From positions 1 through 64,000 of the forward strand of contig NZ_JAVDSB010000012.1 of assembly GCF_031455095.1 (NCBI RefSeq): DNA of 64,000 bases, given 5' to 3'. This DNA is from Paenibacillus_E qinlingensis_A. Its GTDB lineage: Bacteria > Bacillota > Bacilli > Paenibacillales > NBRC-103111. The translations under genes were made by a program, and so were the position numbers. A model generated the notes under the pieces. It was not told the origin of the DNA and searched no databases. It was given only the letters and a program-made list of their open reading frames with translations. Positions 24,813 to 32,925 of the stretch are shown here, in pieces (position 1 is the stretch's first letter; every line of letters begins with the position of its first letter).

Positions 24813-25796
24813 TTACCAAGCATAAGCCTCTGGAGCCGCTCCGCCTGGACCTGGGAAAATGCGATCCAGCTCCTTCAGCGTCGCTTCATTCAGCTTAAGC
24901 TCCACCGCTCGGAGCGTATCTATCAGTTGGTCCACCGTACGCGGCCCGATAATTGGCGCTGTCACGGTTGGATTCGCGAGCAACCAGGCTAACGCGACAT
25001 GCGCGGGTTTTTCGCCTAGCTCGCTGCACAAATTCGCGAAAGCTTCCAGCTGATTGCGGTGCTTCGCTACGAACGCTTCGCTTTGTCTGCTTCTGCGCGT
25101 ACCTTGGTCAGCTGAAAGCGCATTGCCGCCAAGCAGTCCACCTGCCAGCGGACTCCAGACGACAACGCCTAAGCCCAAATCCTGAGCGGCCGGCAACACT
25201 TCCAGTTCTGGCAGACGGTTCAGCAAATGATATTTATGCTGCTCGCTTACAAGCCCGAGGAAATGGCGCTCTTTGGCCGCCGCCTGCGCTTTCACGAGAT
25301 GCCAGCCTGCAAAATTGCTGGAACCGATATAGTCGATTTTGCCCTGTTGAACCAGGCCTTCAAATGCTCCCCAGATCTCTTCCCAAGGCGTACGACGGTC
25401 AATGTGATGCATTTGGTAAAGCTCCACATGATCCGTTCGCAGACGACGAAGCGAATCTTCGAAATGGCGACGGATTTTGTATAGGGACAAGCCGCTCTCA
25501 TCATTAGGGCCGTAAAGCGGCTTATGAAGTTTCTCATATACTTTGGTCGCTAACACAACACGTTCTCGGCGGTTGCCGCCTTGTGCGAACCAGTTGCCGA
25601 TAATCGTCTCCGTGGCGCCAGAATTCTCGCCCCAGCCATAAATGTCAGCGGTGTCAAAAAACTGAATACCCGCATTCAGCGCGGCATCCATAATGCGGAA
25701 GGCTTCTGCTTGCTCCGTATCCACACTGAAATTCATCGTACCCAAACAGAGTTTACTAACCCGCAGCCCCGATCTGCCTAAATAATTGTATTCCAT
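24813..25796 (-). CDS. aldo/keto reductase
   Basis: This is a 327-residue NADPH-dependent aldo/keto reductase of the YhdN/IolS-like (AKR11-type) group. Seen are GRSGLRVSKLCLGTMNF at the N-terminus, FDTADIYGWGENSGATE with catalytic Asp/Tyr, ATKVYE with the lysine, and YQMHHIDRRTPWEE with the histidine. The C-terminal NADPH-binding segment APIIGPRTVDQL is also present. It is the first gene of the AKR-SDR-ThuA unit. A divergent AraC regulator at 26478 is separated from it by a decayed gene and may regulate the operon. Confidence 0.9.
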   Translation of the reverse strand: MEYNYLGRSGLRVSKLCLGTMNFSVDTEQAEAFRIMDAALNAGIQFFDTADIYGWGENSGATETIIGNWFAQGGNRRERVVLATKVYEKLHKPLYGPNDESGLSLYKIRRHFEDSLRRLRTDHVELYQMHHIDRRTPWEEIWGAFEGLVQQGKIDYIGSSNFAGWHLVKAQAAAKERHFLGLVSEQHKYHLLNRLPELEVLPAAQDLGLGVVVWSPLAGGLLGGNALSADQGTRRSRQSEAFVAKHRNQLEAFANLCSELGEKPAHVALAWLLANPTVTAPIIGPRTVDQLIDTLRAVELKLNEATLKELDRIFPGPGGAAPEAYAW

Positions 25797-25831
25797 ATAG
25801 ATCGCCTCTTTCGGTTAATTTGATTACACAA

Positions 25832-26345
25832 TTAAATAAATGGACGTCGGTCTAAAATCTTCTGCAGCACAATGTCCGCCTCGACTTGTTCAGGCATCAC
25901 GGACTGAACGAGCGCTAGCGCGCAAACCGTTCCGCATAACGCATGCATATCTTCGAATAGGGCATCTTCAGGCCCGTCTCCGAGTACAGTAATACTGGTT
26001 AAAAGATGGCTGCCAATCGCTGATCATGGCTTGGAGTTCATTTGCCCGATGTTGGCTTTGTTCAGCATCACTGATCAATGTGTACATAACATCCAGTTCT
26101 CTCCAAGGTAGTTGAGCCCAGTCCTTGCAAGGTCGTCACCAAGCGTTCACGCTCGATGCTCCCTTCTGGCGGTAGTTCACCAATTGTGTATAGCAAAATG
26201 ACAGCATCTGCAGTTCCATACAAATCTGCCTCGAGAGATTCAGAGATCTTTTGACGGTATCCTCCTAAAGAACTTATTCGGTGAGCATCGATAGAACGAC
26301 GTACTTTTTTCAGAAAAGGTTCAATATTCGTCAGGTTGATTAGCC
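25832..26345 (-). pseudogene. frameshifted remnant of a ~300+ residue protein of unknown family
   Basis: No intact gene lies between 25797 and 26477. The minus strand nevertheless reads as good protein in three successive frames. About 26345-26113 gives a part with DLYGTADAVILLYTIGELPP, about 26112-26005 gives ELDVMYTLISDAEQSQHR, and about 26010-25832 gives VLGDGPEDALFEDMHALCG ending LDRRPFI and TAA. The first join lacks a central region (deletion plus frame change), the second is a 1-nt shift, and no start codon is convincing. This is a dead gene that once preceded the AKR-SDR-ThuA genes on the same strand. I cannot name the family with certainty; the first part resembles (alpha/alpha)-barrel sugar-enzyme-like proteins. 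Confidence 0.7.
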
Positions 26346-26402
26346 TCGCTTTGCAATTATTACATGTGAATTGAGTTCATTCTAGTCCAAATTGGAAGTC
26401 AC

Positions 26403-26411
26403 TGCTATAAT
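26403..26411 (+). promoter_or_regulatory. extended -10 promoter of the AraC regulator
   Basis: TGCTATAAT is an exact TGnTATAAT element 67 bp before the start. No -35 box is evident. Confidence 0.45.
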
Positions 26412-26477
26412 AAAATGGATGCACTATATAGCATAATGACCTATTACTCTTTCAAACCTGTTAGGGGGCAGCCGCCA

Positions 26478-27326
26478 ATGGTTAACCATACAATTGCTCA
26501 GTACGCCATCGCAGCTCAGCAAGACGTCCAATTCTATTACACAGGGACAGAACAATGCGTGCCCGGCCAATCTTGGGGACCAGCGATTAAACAGAACTAT
26601 AAAATCTTCTATATTCACAGTGGCAAGGGTATCTATCGTGTGGGCAATGAAACGTATCACTTATCTCAGGGGCATGTTTTCCTGATATCTCCCTATGTTG
26701 TTTCTTTTTTTGCAGCGGACGAAGTGGAGCCGTGGAACTTTTCGTGGGTCGCTTTCGGTGGCGGCATTGTCCAAGATTATTTGCGGCAAGCAGGCTTTAC
26801 ACCAGACAATCCTGTCATTTCCTGCGATCGAGAGTTGGAAATTCGGCAGTGCTTCAATAAACTGTTTGACGCGAACCAGCAGTTTTACAGCAAGCCTTTG
26901 CAGTTAACCTCAGCGCTGTATGCCTTCTTAGCCTTGTTACTAGAATCTTCTCAACAGGAGTCCCCTTTCCAGCAGCAGAAGACCATGAAAGACTTATACG
27001 TGGCGCAGGCAATCACTTTTATGAAAAATAACTATGCCCGACCGATTACGATCGAGGAAATGGCACAAACACTGGGGCTTAGTCGAAAATATATCACAAG
27101 CCTTTTCAAAGCTGCCATCGGCACACCGCCGCAGCACTATCTAAGCGAAATCCGGCTGGGCAAAGCGTGTGAACTCCTAACGAGCACGTCACTATCCATA
27201 AAAGAGATCGCCTACTCCGTCGGATATACGGATCAATTACATCTTAGTCGGATGTTCAAGAAGTGGTATGGCATCTCACCAAGCCAATACCGCGAAGGCA
27301 TCCGATTGCCAACAAGCCAACAATGA
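26478..27326 (+). CDS. AraC family transcriptional regulator (cupin sensor)
   Basis: This is a 282-residue regulator. The N-terminal sugar-sensing cupin (about 15-165) shows YKIFYIHSGKGIYRVG and GHVFLISPYVVSFFAAD. The C-terminal double helix-turn-helix (about 180-280) has ITIEEMAQTLGLSRKYITSL and IKEIAYSVGYTDQLHLSRMF, then FKKWYGISPSQYR. The ATG at 26478 follows AGGGGG by 9 nt; an earlier in-frame ATG (26415) overlaps the promoter. It faces away from the gene remnant and the AKR-SDR-ThuA unit, which are its likely targets. The regulator at 56.6-57.5 kb has the same layout and similar cupin motifs (paralogue). Confidence 0.92.
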   Translation: MVNHTIAQYAIAAQQDVQFYYTGTEQCVPGQSWGPAIKQNYKIFYIHSGKGIYRVGNETYHLSQGHVFLISPYVVSFFAADEVEPWNFSWVAFGGGIVQDYLRQAGFTPDNPVISCDRELEIRQCFNKLFDANQQFYSKPLQLTSALYAFLALLLESSQQESPFQQQKTMKDLYVAQAITFMKNNYARPITIEEMAQTLGLSRKYITSLFKAAIGTPPQHYLSEIRLGKACELLTSTSLSIKEIAYSVGYTDQLHLSRMFKKWYGISPSQYREGIRLPTSQQ

Positions 27327-27330
27327 AAAA

Positions 27331-27368
27331 AATCAGTTAACATCCCTTTTTATGGACGTTAACTGATT
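27331..27368. terminator. intrinsic terminator between converging genes
   Basis: Arms AATCAGTTAAC (27331-27341) and GTTAACTGATT (27358-27368). The minus-strand side runs into TTTTTTT, so it mainly serves the large secreted enzyme gene on that strand. Confidence 0.8.
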
Positions 27369-27398
27369 GGACAGGAGCATTAATAGGAGATCTCGGTG

Positions 27399-30317
27399 CT
27401 AGTAAATTTCCACCTCAGGAAAAGCCATCCGATACCGATTCGCATCGGTCGGGTTCGGGCGCAGATTCGTCCCTTCGATTTTCACATATCTTGCAGATAC
27501 CGCAGAAAACGCAAAACTCTGAACGGCATTCCCCGGCTGCGCATAGCCCGTACGTGTAACTACCGTCGACCAATTCACATTATCCGCCGAGGTTTTAATG
27601 GTGAAGTCGATCGGAAAGTTTTGTCCGATATTCCCCGCATCATTACGTGGATAGATGTCTACCATACTCACACTGCGACTCCCCCCCATATCTAGTGTCA
27701 CTGACTCGGTATGATTCGCAGTCAGACTATTATTACTAGTCCATCCCATCGAGCCTGTCACCGAATTTCGCCCGCCGTCATTTACTCTACTCGTAGAATA
27801 ATTGCTATTCTCTAATGAGCTGCTTGCCGACACGATAGCCCCAGTTGCGTAATTGGTCGCATACAGTTCCACCTCCGCAAACGCCATCCGATACTGGTTT
27901 GCATCGCTCGGGTTCGGGCGCAGATTCGTCCCTTCGATTTTCACATATCTTGCAGATACCGCAGAAAACGCAAAACTCTGAACGGCATTCCCCGGCTGCG
28001 CATAGCCCGTACGCGCCACAACGGTCGACCAATTCACATTATCGGCAGAAGTCTTAATCGTGAAATCGATCGGGAAATTTTGCCCAACATTGCCTGCGTC
28101 ATTACGCGGAAACAGATCCACCTTCGAGATCGTCTTGCTTGACCCCATATCCAGCGTCACTAACTCGGTATGGTTCGAGGTTAAGCTGTTATTACTGCTC
28201 CAACCCATAGAGCCTGTCACGCTGCTGCGTTGTCCGTCATTTATTTTAGCCGCAGAGAAATTCGTATTCTCCACCGAGCTGCTCCCCGACACCGTTGCCC
28301 CCATTGCTAAATTACCTGCTGCACCATATACCTCAAACTCCCATAAGGAGTACCCGTACACCGAACCCCGCAGAGTTCCATTCATTTTCACATATCTAGC
28401 CAACGTTGGCGTAAAGCTGATCTCATCGACACCGCCATTCCCCGTAGTTGTACTAAATACATTTGTCCATATGCTGCCGTCATTAGAAACTTGAATTTGA
28501 TAGTTTTTGCCATATGCCGCTTCCCAATAAAGCTTCGCACCATCGACATACACAGGTGATCCCAAATCGACATAGATCCACTCATTATCTGTATAGCTAG
28601 ATCCCCATCGTGTACCGAAGTTGCCATCAAAAGAAAGACTAGGAGCAGCTGCGCCAGATGAAGCTGTTGCTGGTTTATTCAAAGCTAGATTCACCCGTTG
28701 CACAGGTTCAGCAATTTGCGTCGGCAGTATCGTCACAGGTGTATGATTAGCACGATTGAGTATGTTCATTTGCGCTAAGTTCTGCGCTGGTGTCGCACTG
28801 CCCGGCATCACCACGTTATTAAACGTAATATTGCTGATGTTTTTGGTGCTGCTATAACCCTTCAACGTCCCCAACGTCGTTCCGGCATCGCGGACTAGAA
28901 TATCCTTAACGGTCAACGTATTGATCGTACCGCCGCCAAAACCATCGGCATTTCGAATAATAAAGGAGGCCCATGTCCGCGTGCTGTCATTCGTATAGGT
29001 AATACGCTCAATATCGATATTTTCGAAGGTAACATTCGTGAGATTACCAACACCGTATTTATGATCGACACCGATTCCGACAGATGCGTCGTACACCACA
29101 CTATTTTTGAAGGTCACATCGCTTTGATTTTGTCGCATGCCTTGACCTACTTTATACCCAAAGCAAACCGTCCAGGAAATCAGATCATCGAACACAACAT
29201 TGCTGACAGGCTCAGGGCTTCCAGGCCAGCTTAGACTAATATCTGTCGCCTGATCCCATGTTTTCGTCGTGTAAGGATCGTCCAAGCCAATGCCGATGCC
29301 ATGCTGAACGAGTACATTCTGAGATTCATTCACGTCGATACCGTCGTTCTCACCCATATCGAAGCGGTTAAAGATTTTCATATTTTTAAAAGTCAGATCA
29401 TTCGATCTTGCCGGTGTCACGGCCCACGAACCTGAATCGCGAAGCAGTGGACCATCCAGCGTAAAATTGGTCGTACCGATTGGCACAATTAGATTGCTGG
29501 CAAAATTGTTCGTCGTTGTCGCGTATTTGCCATTGCCGTCGATGGTGCCTCGACCGTAAATTTTGACATTGTCTGCACCAGTCGGGGTGTACAGCCACCA
29601 GGTGACGTCTCGATTCTGTGAATCCTTATGCCAATTCACCGTGTAATCACTCGCCACTCCTGTAAAACGAAGCACAGCTCCGCCCTCTAAATACAAGGCG
29701 ACGTCGCTTTTCAGTTGCAGATTTCCCGCCTTGTAGATCCCCGCAGGTACATACACGATTCCCTGACCGCCTGTGTAGCTGGCCGCATCATTGATCGCAT
29801 TCTGAATGGCGGTCGTCGCCATGCCAGCACCCGTGCTATCCGCGTTGTAAGGCGCGTTCTTCACATTATAAATCCCTGTCCCCGATGAAGCGGGTTTGTT
29901 CGACTCTGCCGGGTCCGCTGCGATGACGAGCGCGCGCTGCCCGTTGATTTTCACGATTAAATACTCATCGCCACTGACCGTAAACGTCAGCTTATTGCCA
30001 CTCGTTGTGCCAGTCAAATTAAGCTTCTTGGGACTGATGGAGTACGAGGAAATACTCGTTTGTCCAATAGCTGTAACCTCAATCGTCGCTGAGCCTGACA
30101 TGGAAAAATGAGCATAATCATAGTCACTCGTGTAACTCACAACGGGAATCGTTGTCGCATCGACCTTAAGTCCGTACACCGTGGATGCGGTGTAGATCGA
30201 AGGCAGTGCGTAAGAGGAGATGGTGGCTGCATGGACACGAACAGGTAACGCACCTAAACTCCCAAGGATAAAAACAAAAGTAAATAATCCGATCAACCAA
30301 GCTTTCATTTTGTGCAA
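27399..30317 (-). CDS. secreted GH28/GH49-like beta-helix glycosidase with three F5/8 discoidin domains
   Basis: This is a 972-residue exported enzyme. A signal peptide ends near VRVHA, and a beta-sandwich N-domain follows (to about 145). The beta-helix domain (about 150-550) contains IQNAINDA, YVPAGIYKAG, GRGTIDGNG, NDGIDVN and GIGLDDPY, which correspond to the acid-rich strands of polygalacturonase/dextranase-type helices. Three discoidin-type carbohydrate-binding domains follow, each with GSxxWSSNNSL or FDGNFGTRWG. The last two are nearly identical to each other. The likely role is cutting a polymer outside the cell and holding onto it; substrate not readable. I favour the TTG at 30317, 7 nt after AGGAGG; the ATG at 30308 is 16 nt away. 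A cre-like site and its own terminator make it a separate unit behind the upstream hydrolase. Confidence 0.85.
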   Translation of the reverse strand: MHKMKAWLIGLFTFVFILGSLGALPVRVHAATISSYALPSIYTASTVYGLKVDATTIPVVSYTSDYDYAHFSMSGSATIEVTAIGQTSISSYSISPKKLNLTGTTSGNKLTFTVSGDEYLIVKINGQRALVIAADPAESNKPASSGTGIYNVKNAPYNADSTGAGMATTAIQNAINDAASYTGGQGIVYVPAGIYKAGNLQLKSDVALYLEGGAVLRFTGVASDYTVNWHKDSQNRDVTWWLYTPTGADNVKIYGRGTIDGNGKYATTTNNFASNLIVPIGTTNFTLDGPLLRDSGSWAVTPARSNDLTFKNMKIFNRFDMGENDGIDVNESQNVLVQHGIGIGLDDPYTTKTWDQATDISLSWPGSPEPVSNVVFDDLISWTVCFGYKVGQGMRQNQSDVTFKNSVVYDASVGIGVDHKYGVGNLTNVTFENIDIERITYTNDSTRTWASFIIRNADGFGGGTINTLTVKDILVRDAGTTLGTLKGYSSTKNISNITFNNVVMPGSATPAQNLAQMNILNRANHTPVTILPTQIAEPVQRVNLALNKPATASSGAAAPSLSFDGNFGTRWGSSYTDNEWIYVDLGSPVYVDGAKLYWEAAYGKNYQIQVSNDGSIWTNVFSTTTGNGGVDEISFTPTLARYVKMNGTLRGSVYGYSLWEFEVYGAAGNLAMGATVSGSSSVENTNFSAAKINDGQRSSVTGSMGWSSNNSLTSNHTELVTLDMGSSKTISKVDLFPRNDAGNVGQNFPIDFTIKTSADNVNWSTVVARTGYAQPGNAVQSFAFSAVSARYVKIEGTNLRPNPSDANQYRMAFAEVELYATNYATGAIVSASSSLENSNYSTSRVNDGGRNSVTGSMGWTSNNSLTANHTESVTLDMGGSRSVSMVDIYPRNDAGNIGQNFPIDFTIKTSADNVNWSTVVTRTGYAQPGNAVQSFAFSAVSARYVKIEGTNLRPNPTDANRYRMAFPEVEIY

Positions 30318-30362
30318 ATAAATTCCCTCCTTCAGATGTGCTCGCCAAGACGAGATTGAGAT

Positions 30363-30377
30363 TGTAAAGCGCTTACA
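30363..30377 (-). promoter_or_regulatory. cre-like operator before the secreted glycosidase
   Basis: TGTAAAGCGCTTACA is the palindromic cre TGTAA-GCGC-TTACA with one extra A. It lies between the upstream terminator and the ribosome binding site, 46 bp from the start codon. CcpA repression is inferred. Confidence 0.5.
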
Positions 30378-30391
30378 CAAATAAGTATAAA

Positions 30392-30443
30392 AAATCTGCC
30401 CTCGTTCCAGTAAGGCGGGAACTTCCATGTCGAGGGCAGATTT
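30392..30443 (-). terminator. intrinsic terminator of the upstream glycoside hydrolase gene
   Basis: Arms AAATCTGCCCTCG (30392-30404) and CGAGGGCAGATTT (30431-30443) run into TTTTTT on the minus strand, 14 nt past the stop at 30458. Confidence 0.8.
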
Positions 30444-30457
30444 CTATTGGTTTTCAG

Positions 30458-32857
30458 TTAGTGAAGCAACCGGATCTCGCCTGCAATGCCCCATTTGACG
30501 AAATGGGAACCATTTACCTTCGTTTGTTCCGGAGCATCTGGACGGTCGGCGAAATTTTTAACACCTTTATACTGATCCGGACTCGTTAAATAACGATCGC
30601 CATCCACATGATGATGAGGTCCGTACACATTAAATGTACTTGGATATAACAGGACCTCGAGTTCATACGAGCCTTCCTTCATGGCTTTCGGAAGCGGCAC
30701 CGACCAATTCGGTCCCCAGCACCAACCCAGCTCATTCCCGTTCAGCTTTACCAATGCGGCGTCTGCCCATAGATCGGTAAGCTCAAGGGCTGCTTGCTCC
30801 ACGTCGCAAAGTTGGATGGTTTTTCTCACAGCAATCGGTGAGCCTGCAAAAGGAAAGCCGAATGCGATGAAATTCGTGCTATCGATCACTGTGGGCAGAG
30901 GAGCTAGCTCAAGTTGCCCTTCGAGCAGCCATTGATGCTCATCCTTTTCGATCAGCGGGGCTTTACTGGTGACAATGAACGAACCGCGCAATAATGCAAT
31001 CGGACATGCTTCTCCCTCAGGTAACGGAGTTACTTCCATATGCAGTTTCGACACATTCACAGTTAATGCAGCAGGAACTTCCGCCTCAAAACCGCTTGCC
31101 GTCGGTACCACGGTTAATTCCACATCGTTCAACCAAACTGAACTTACTTCATCATGTAAAAAGAGTGTCATCACGCCAAACGACTCTGCCTGGTGCACGT
31201 CGATTTCTGCTGTCAGCTTGCCATTGTCTTGTAGCTGCAACTCCACGTAGACCTGATTCGCTTTCGGCACTTCTGCCGTCCACGAAGACTGCTTAATGAA
31301 AGAGCATTCCGCAGCTGATTGAACAGGTAGGGCTTTCACAGCAAATACGTGCCGCCAGTTCTCCGCATCACACAACGTAACTCCTGCTGTGAGAAGCCGC
31401 TCCACGATTGCTGGCTCCCTCCAACGACAACCGTCTGCCAACAGCACATGCGTGTAGTCCCGCTGGCCAATTCGCAGCATACCATCTAGAATGGTACCCG
31501 ACTCCTCAAGCTCCCGCTCCTCGGTCAACTCATAGTGAACCCCTGCCTCAAAGCAAGCCTCTACTAGCGCAAGCAGCTTCGCATCGAGCACGCCTGTCGT
31601 GCTTGCAGGAATGTTCGACCCGTCATGCTCATTCATTTGCATCGCATCACGCGTATCAAAATCCGCCATGATTCCACGCGTTGGCGTTACAATTAGCACA
31701 TCCGGCTTGGCTCTTAAATCTGGCAGTTGAGCAGCCTGCTCCTGCAGGGTGGCCAGCAGTGCTGGAAAAGCATCCTTCCAAGTCAGATGACTCGGCATGG
31801 AAGGCGGCCAATCTTGAATGGCTTGGGTATTCAGCTTGAGCTGGTTCAAGTGGAACACGAAATGTTCCACGCCGTGACTGGCCAGCCACATCACATAATT
31901 GGTGAAGGACTCGGGTGAAACGCCCCAGCCGCTTCCTCCCATCGCTTCGACCAGAGCGCCATCACGTCCTTGCTGCATGGCAATCGAATGGGCAATCCGA
32001 GGGTAAAAGTTATTCCCTGGAAACCGCTCCAAGGCGTCAATGGCCGGCGTTTCTACTGTTTTTAACACTTGAAAGCAAGAACCGCTATAGGACACTTGGA
32101 AAAAAGGACTTTCTTCGGCTTTAACATGAGCTGTAAATTTTTTACCATATTTTTCACACCAGTCTGCAACCGGTTTATAGAAACTCGTAATGAGCGCGTC
32201 CGTCAGCATTTCCCAGTAGCGGACACGGAACTCCTCATAGCCATCTACAGTTGTGAACAGCAGCGGCAATTGAGGAAGCAACGCCTCACCATATTTGTAT
32301 TCATATAACGCTGGGAATCGATCCTCCCAAGGAATGGCCCCTGTTTTGACCGTAATCCCATGCCCATCCAAGAACGCGACTTCATCAGAGAAAAAGCCCG
32401 TCACATAATCAAATGCTTCGGGGCGCAACCCTTTGCGATATCCCTCATGAATGAGCTCAATAAACACCTGCGTTGTCTTCGGGTCGATCGAGGATACGGC
32501 GCTAAACGATTCAAATACGAGCCTTCCTCCTTGCCCATCGGAAACCCAATTCACATATTGGCAAGTGGAATCCGGCAGCCTTTTGATCACTTCGCCGCTT
32601 CCTGTGCCAGATGGCCAGCCATTTTCATCGTAAATCCAGAAGATCATCCCGGTCGATTTGGCATATATAATCAAGTCTGAAAGGATGTCCAAATAGGCAT
32701 CGCTCATATAGACAGGTTTTCCCGGATAAAAACGGGGATGAAAAATAACCCCATCCAGCCCCGCTAAACGGAGCTCATCTAATTGGGTTTGCAGCCGCCC
32801 CAGATTCAATTCGTCATTGATCGACCAGAAACTAAGGAAAGACAATTTATTTCGCAT
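30458..32857 (-). CDS. large glycoside hydrolase (GH106-like)
   Basis: This is a 799-residue protein without a signal peptide, so it is cytoplasmic. The N-terminal half reads like a TIM-barrel glycosidase: LDGVIFHPRFYPGKPVYMS, MIFWIYDENGWPSG (YDENG with candidate acid) and VTGFFSDEVAFL (candidate nucleophile/acid in SDE). The C-terminal half contains beta-sandwich segments such as VKLNGNELGWCWGPNWSVPL, a galactose-binding-like fold typical of GH2/GH106-type enzymes. The order resembles alpha-L-rhamnosidase-type (GH106-like) enzymes, but I cannot exclude another family. It would cleave imported oligosaccharides and is the last gene of the operon that starts with the sensor kinase at 41.9 kb. 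Confidence 0.75.
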   Translation of the reverse strand: MRNKLSFLSFWSINDELNLGRLQTQLDELRLAGLDGVIFHPRFYPGKPVYMSDAYLDILSDLIIYAKSTGMIFWIYDENGWPSGTGSGEVIKRLPDSTCQYVNWVSDGQGGRLVFESFSAVSSIDPKTTQVFIELIHEGYRKGLRPEAFDYVTGFFSDEVAFLDGHGITVKTGAIPWEDRFPALYEYKYGEALLPQLPLLFTTVDGYEEFRVRYWEMLTDALITSFYKPVADWCEKYGKKFTAHVKAEESPFFQVSYSGSCFQVLKTVETPAIDALERFPGNNFYPRIAHSIAMQQGRDGALVEAMGGSGWGVSPESFTNYVMWLASHGVEHFVFHLNQLKLNTQAIQDWPPSMPSHLTWKDAFPALLATLQEQAAQLPDLRAKPDVLIVTPTRGIMADFDTRDAMQMNEHDGSNIPASTTGVLDAKLLALVEACFEAGVHYELTEERELEESGTILDGMLRIGQRDYTHVLLADGCRWREPAIVERLLTAGVTLCDAENWRHVFAVKALPVQSAAECSFIKQSSWTAEVPKANQVYVELQLQDNGKLTAEIDVHQAESFGVMTLFLHDEVSSVWLNDVELTVVPTASGFEAEVPAALTVNVSKLHMEVTPLPEGEACPIALLRGSFIVTSKAPLIEKDEHQWLLEGQLELAPLPTVIDSTNFIAFGFPFAGSPIAVRKTIQLCDVEQAALELTDLWADAALVKLNGNELGWCWGPNWSVPLPKAMKEGSYELEVLLYPSTFNVYGPHHHVDGDRYLTSPDQYKGVKNFADRPDAPEQTKVNGSHFVKWGIAGEIRLLH

Positions 32858-32925
32858 GGGATAACACCCTTCTTCCCCCTAACGAGGGCTATTTCGTATT
32901 TAATAACATGGATATCATAGAGCCA

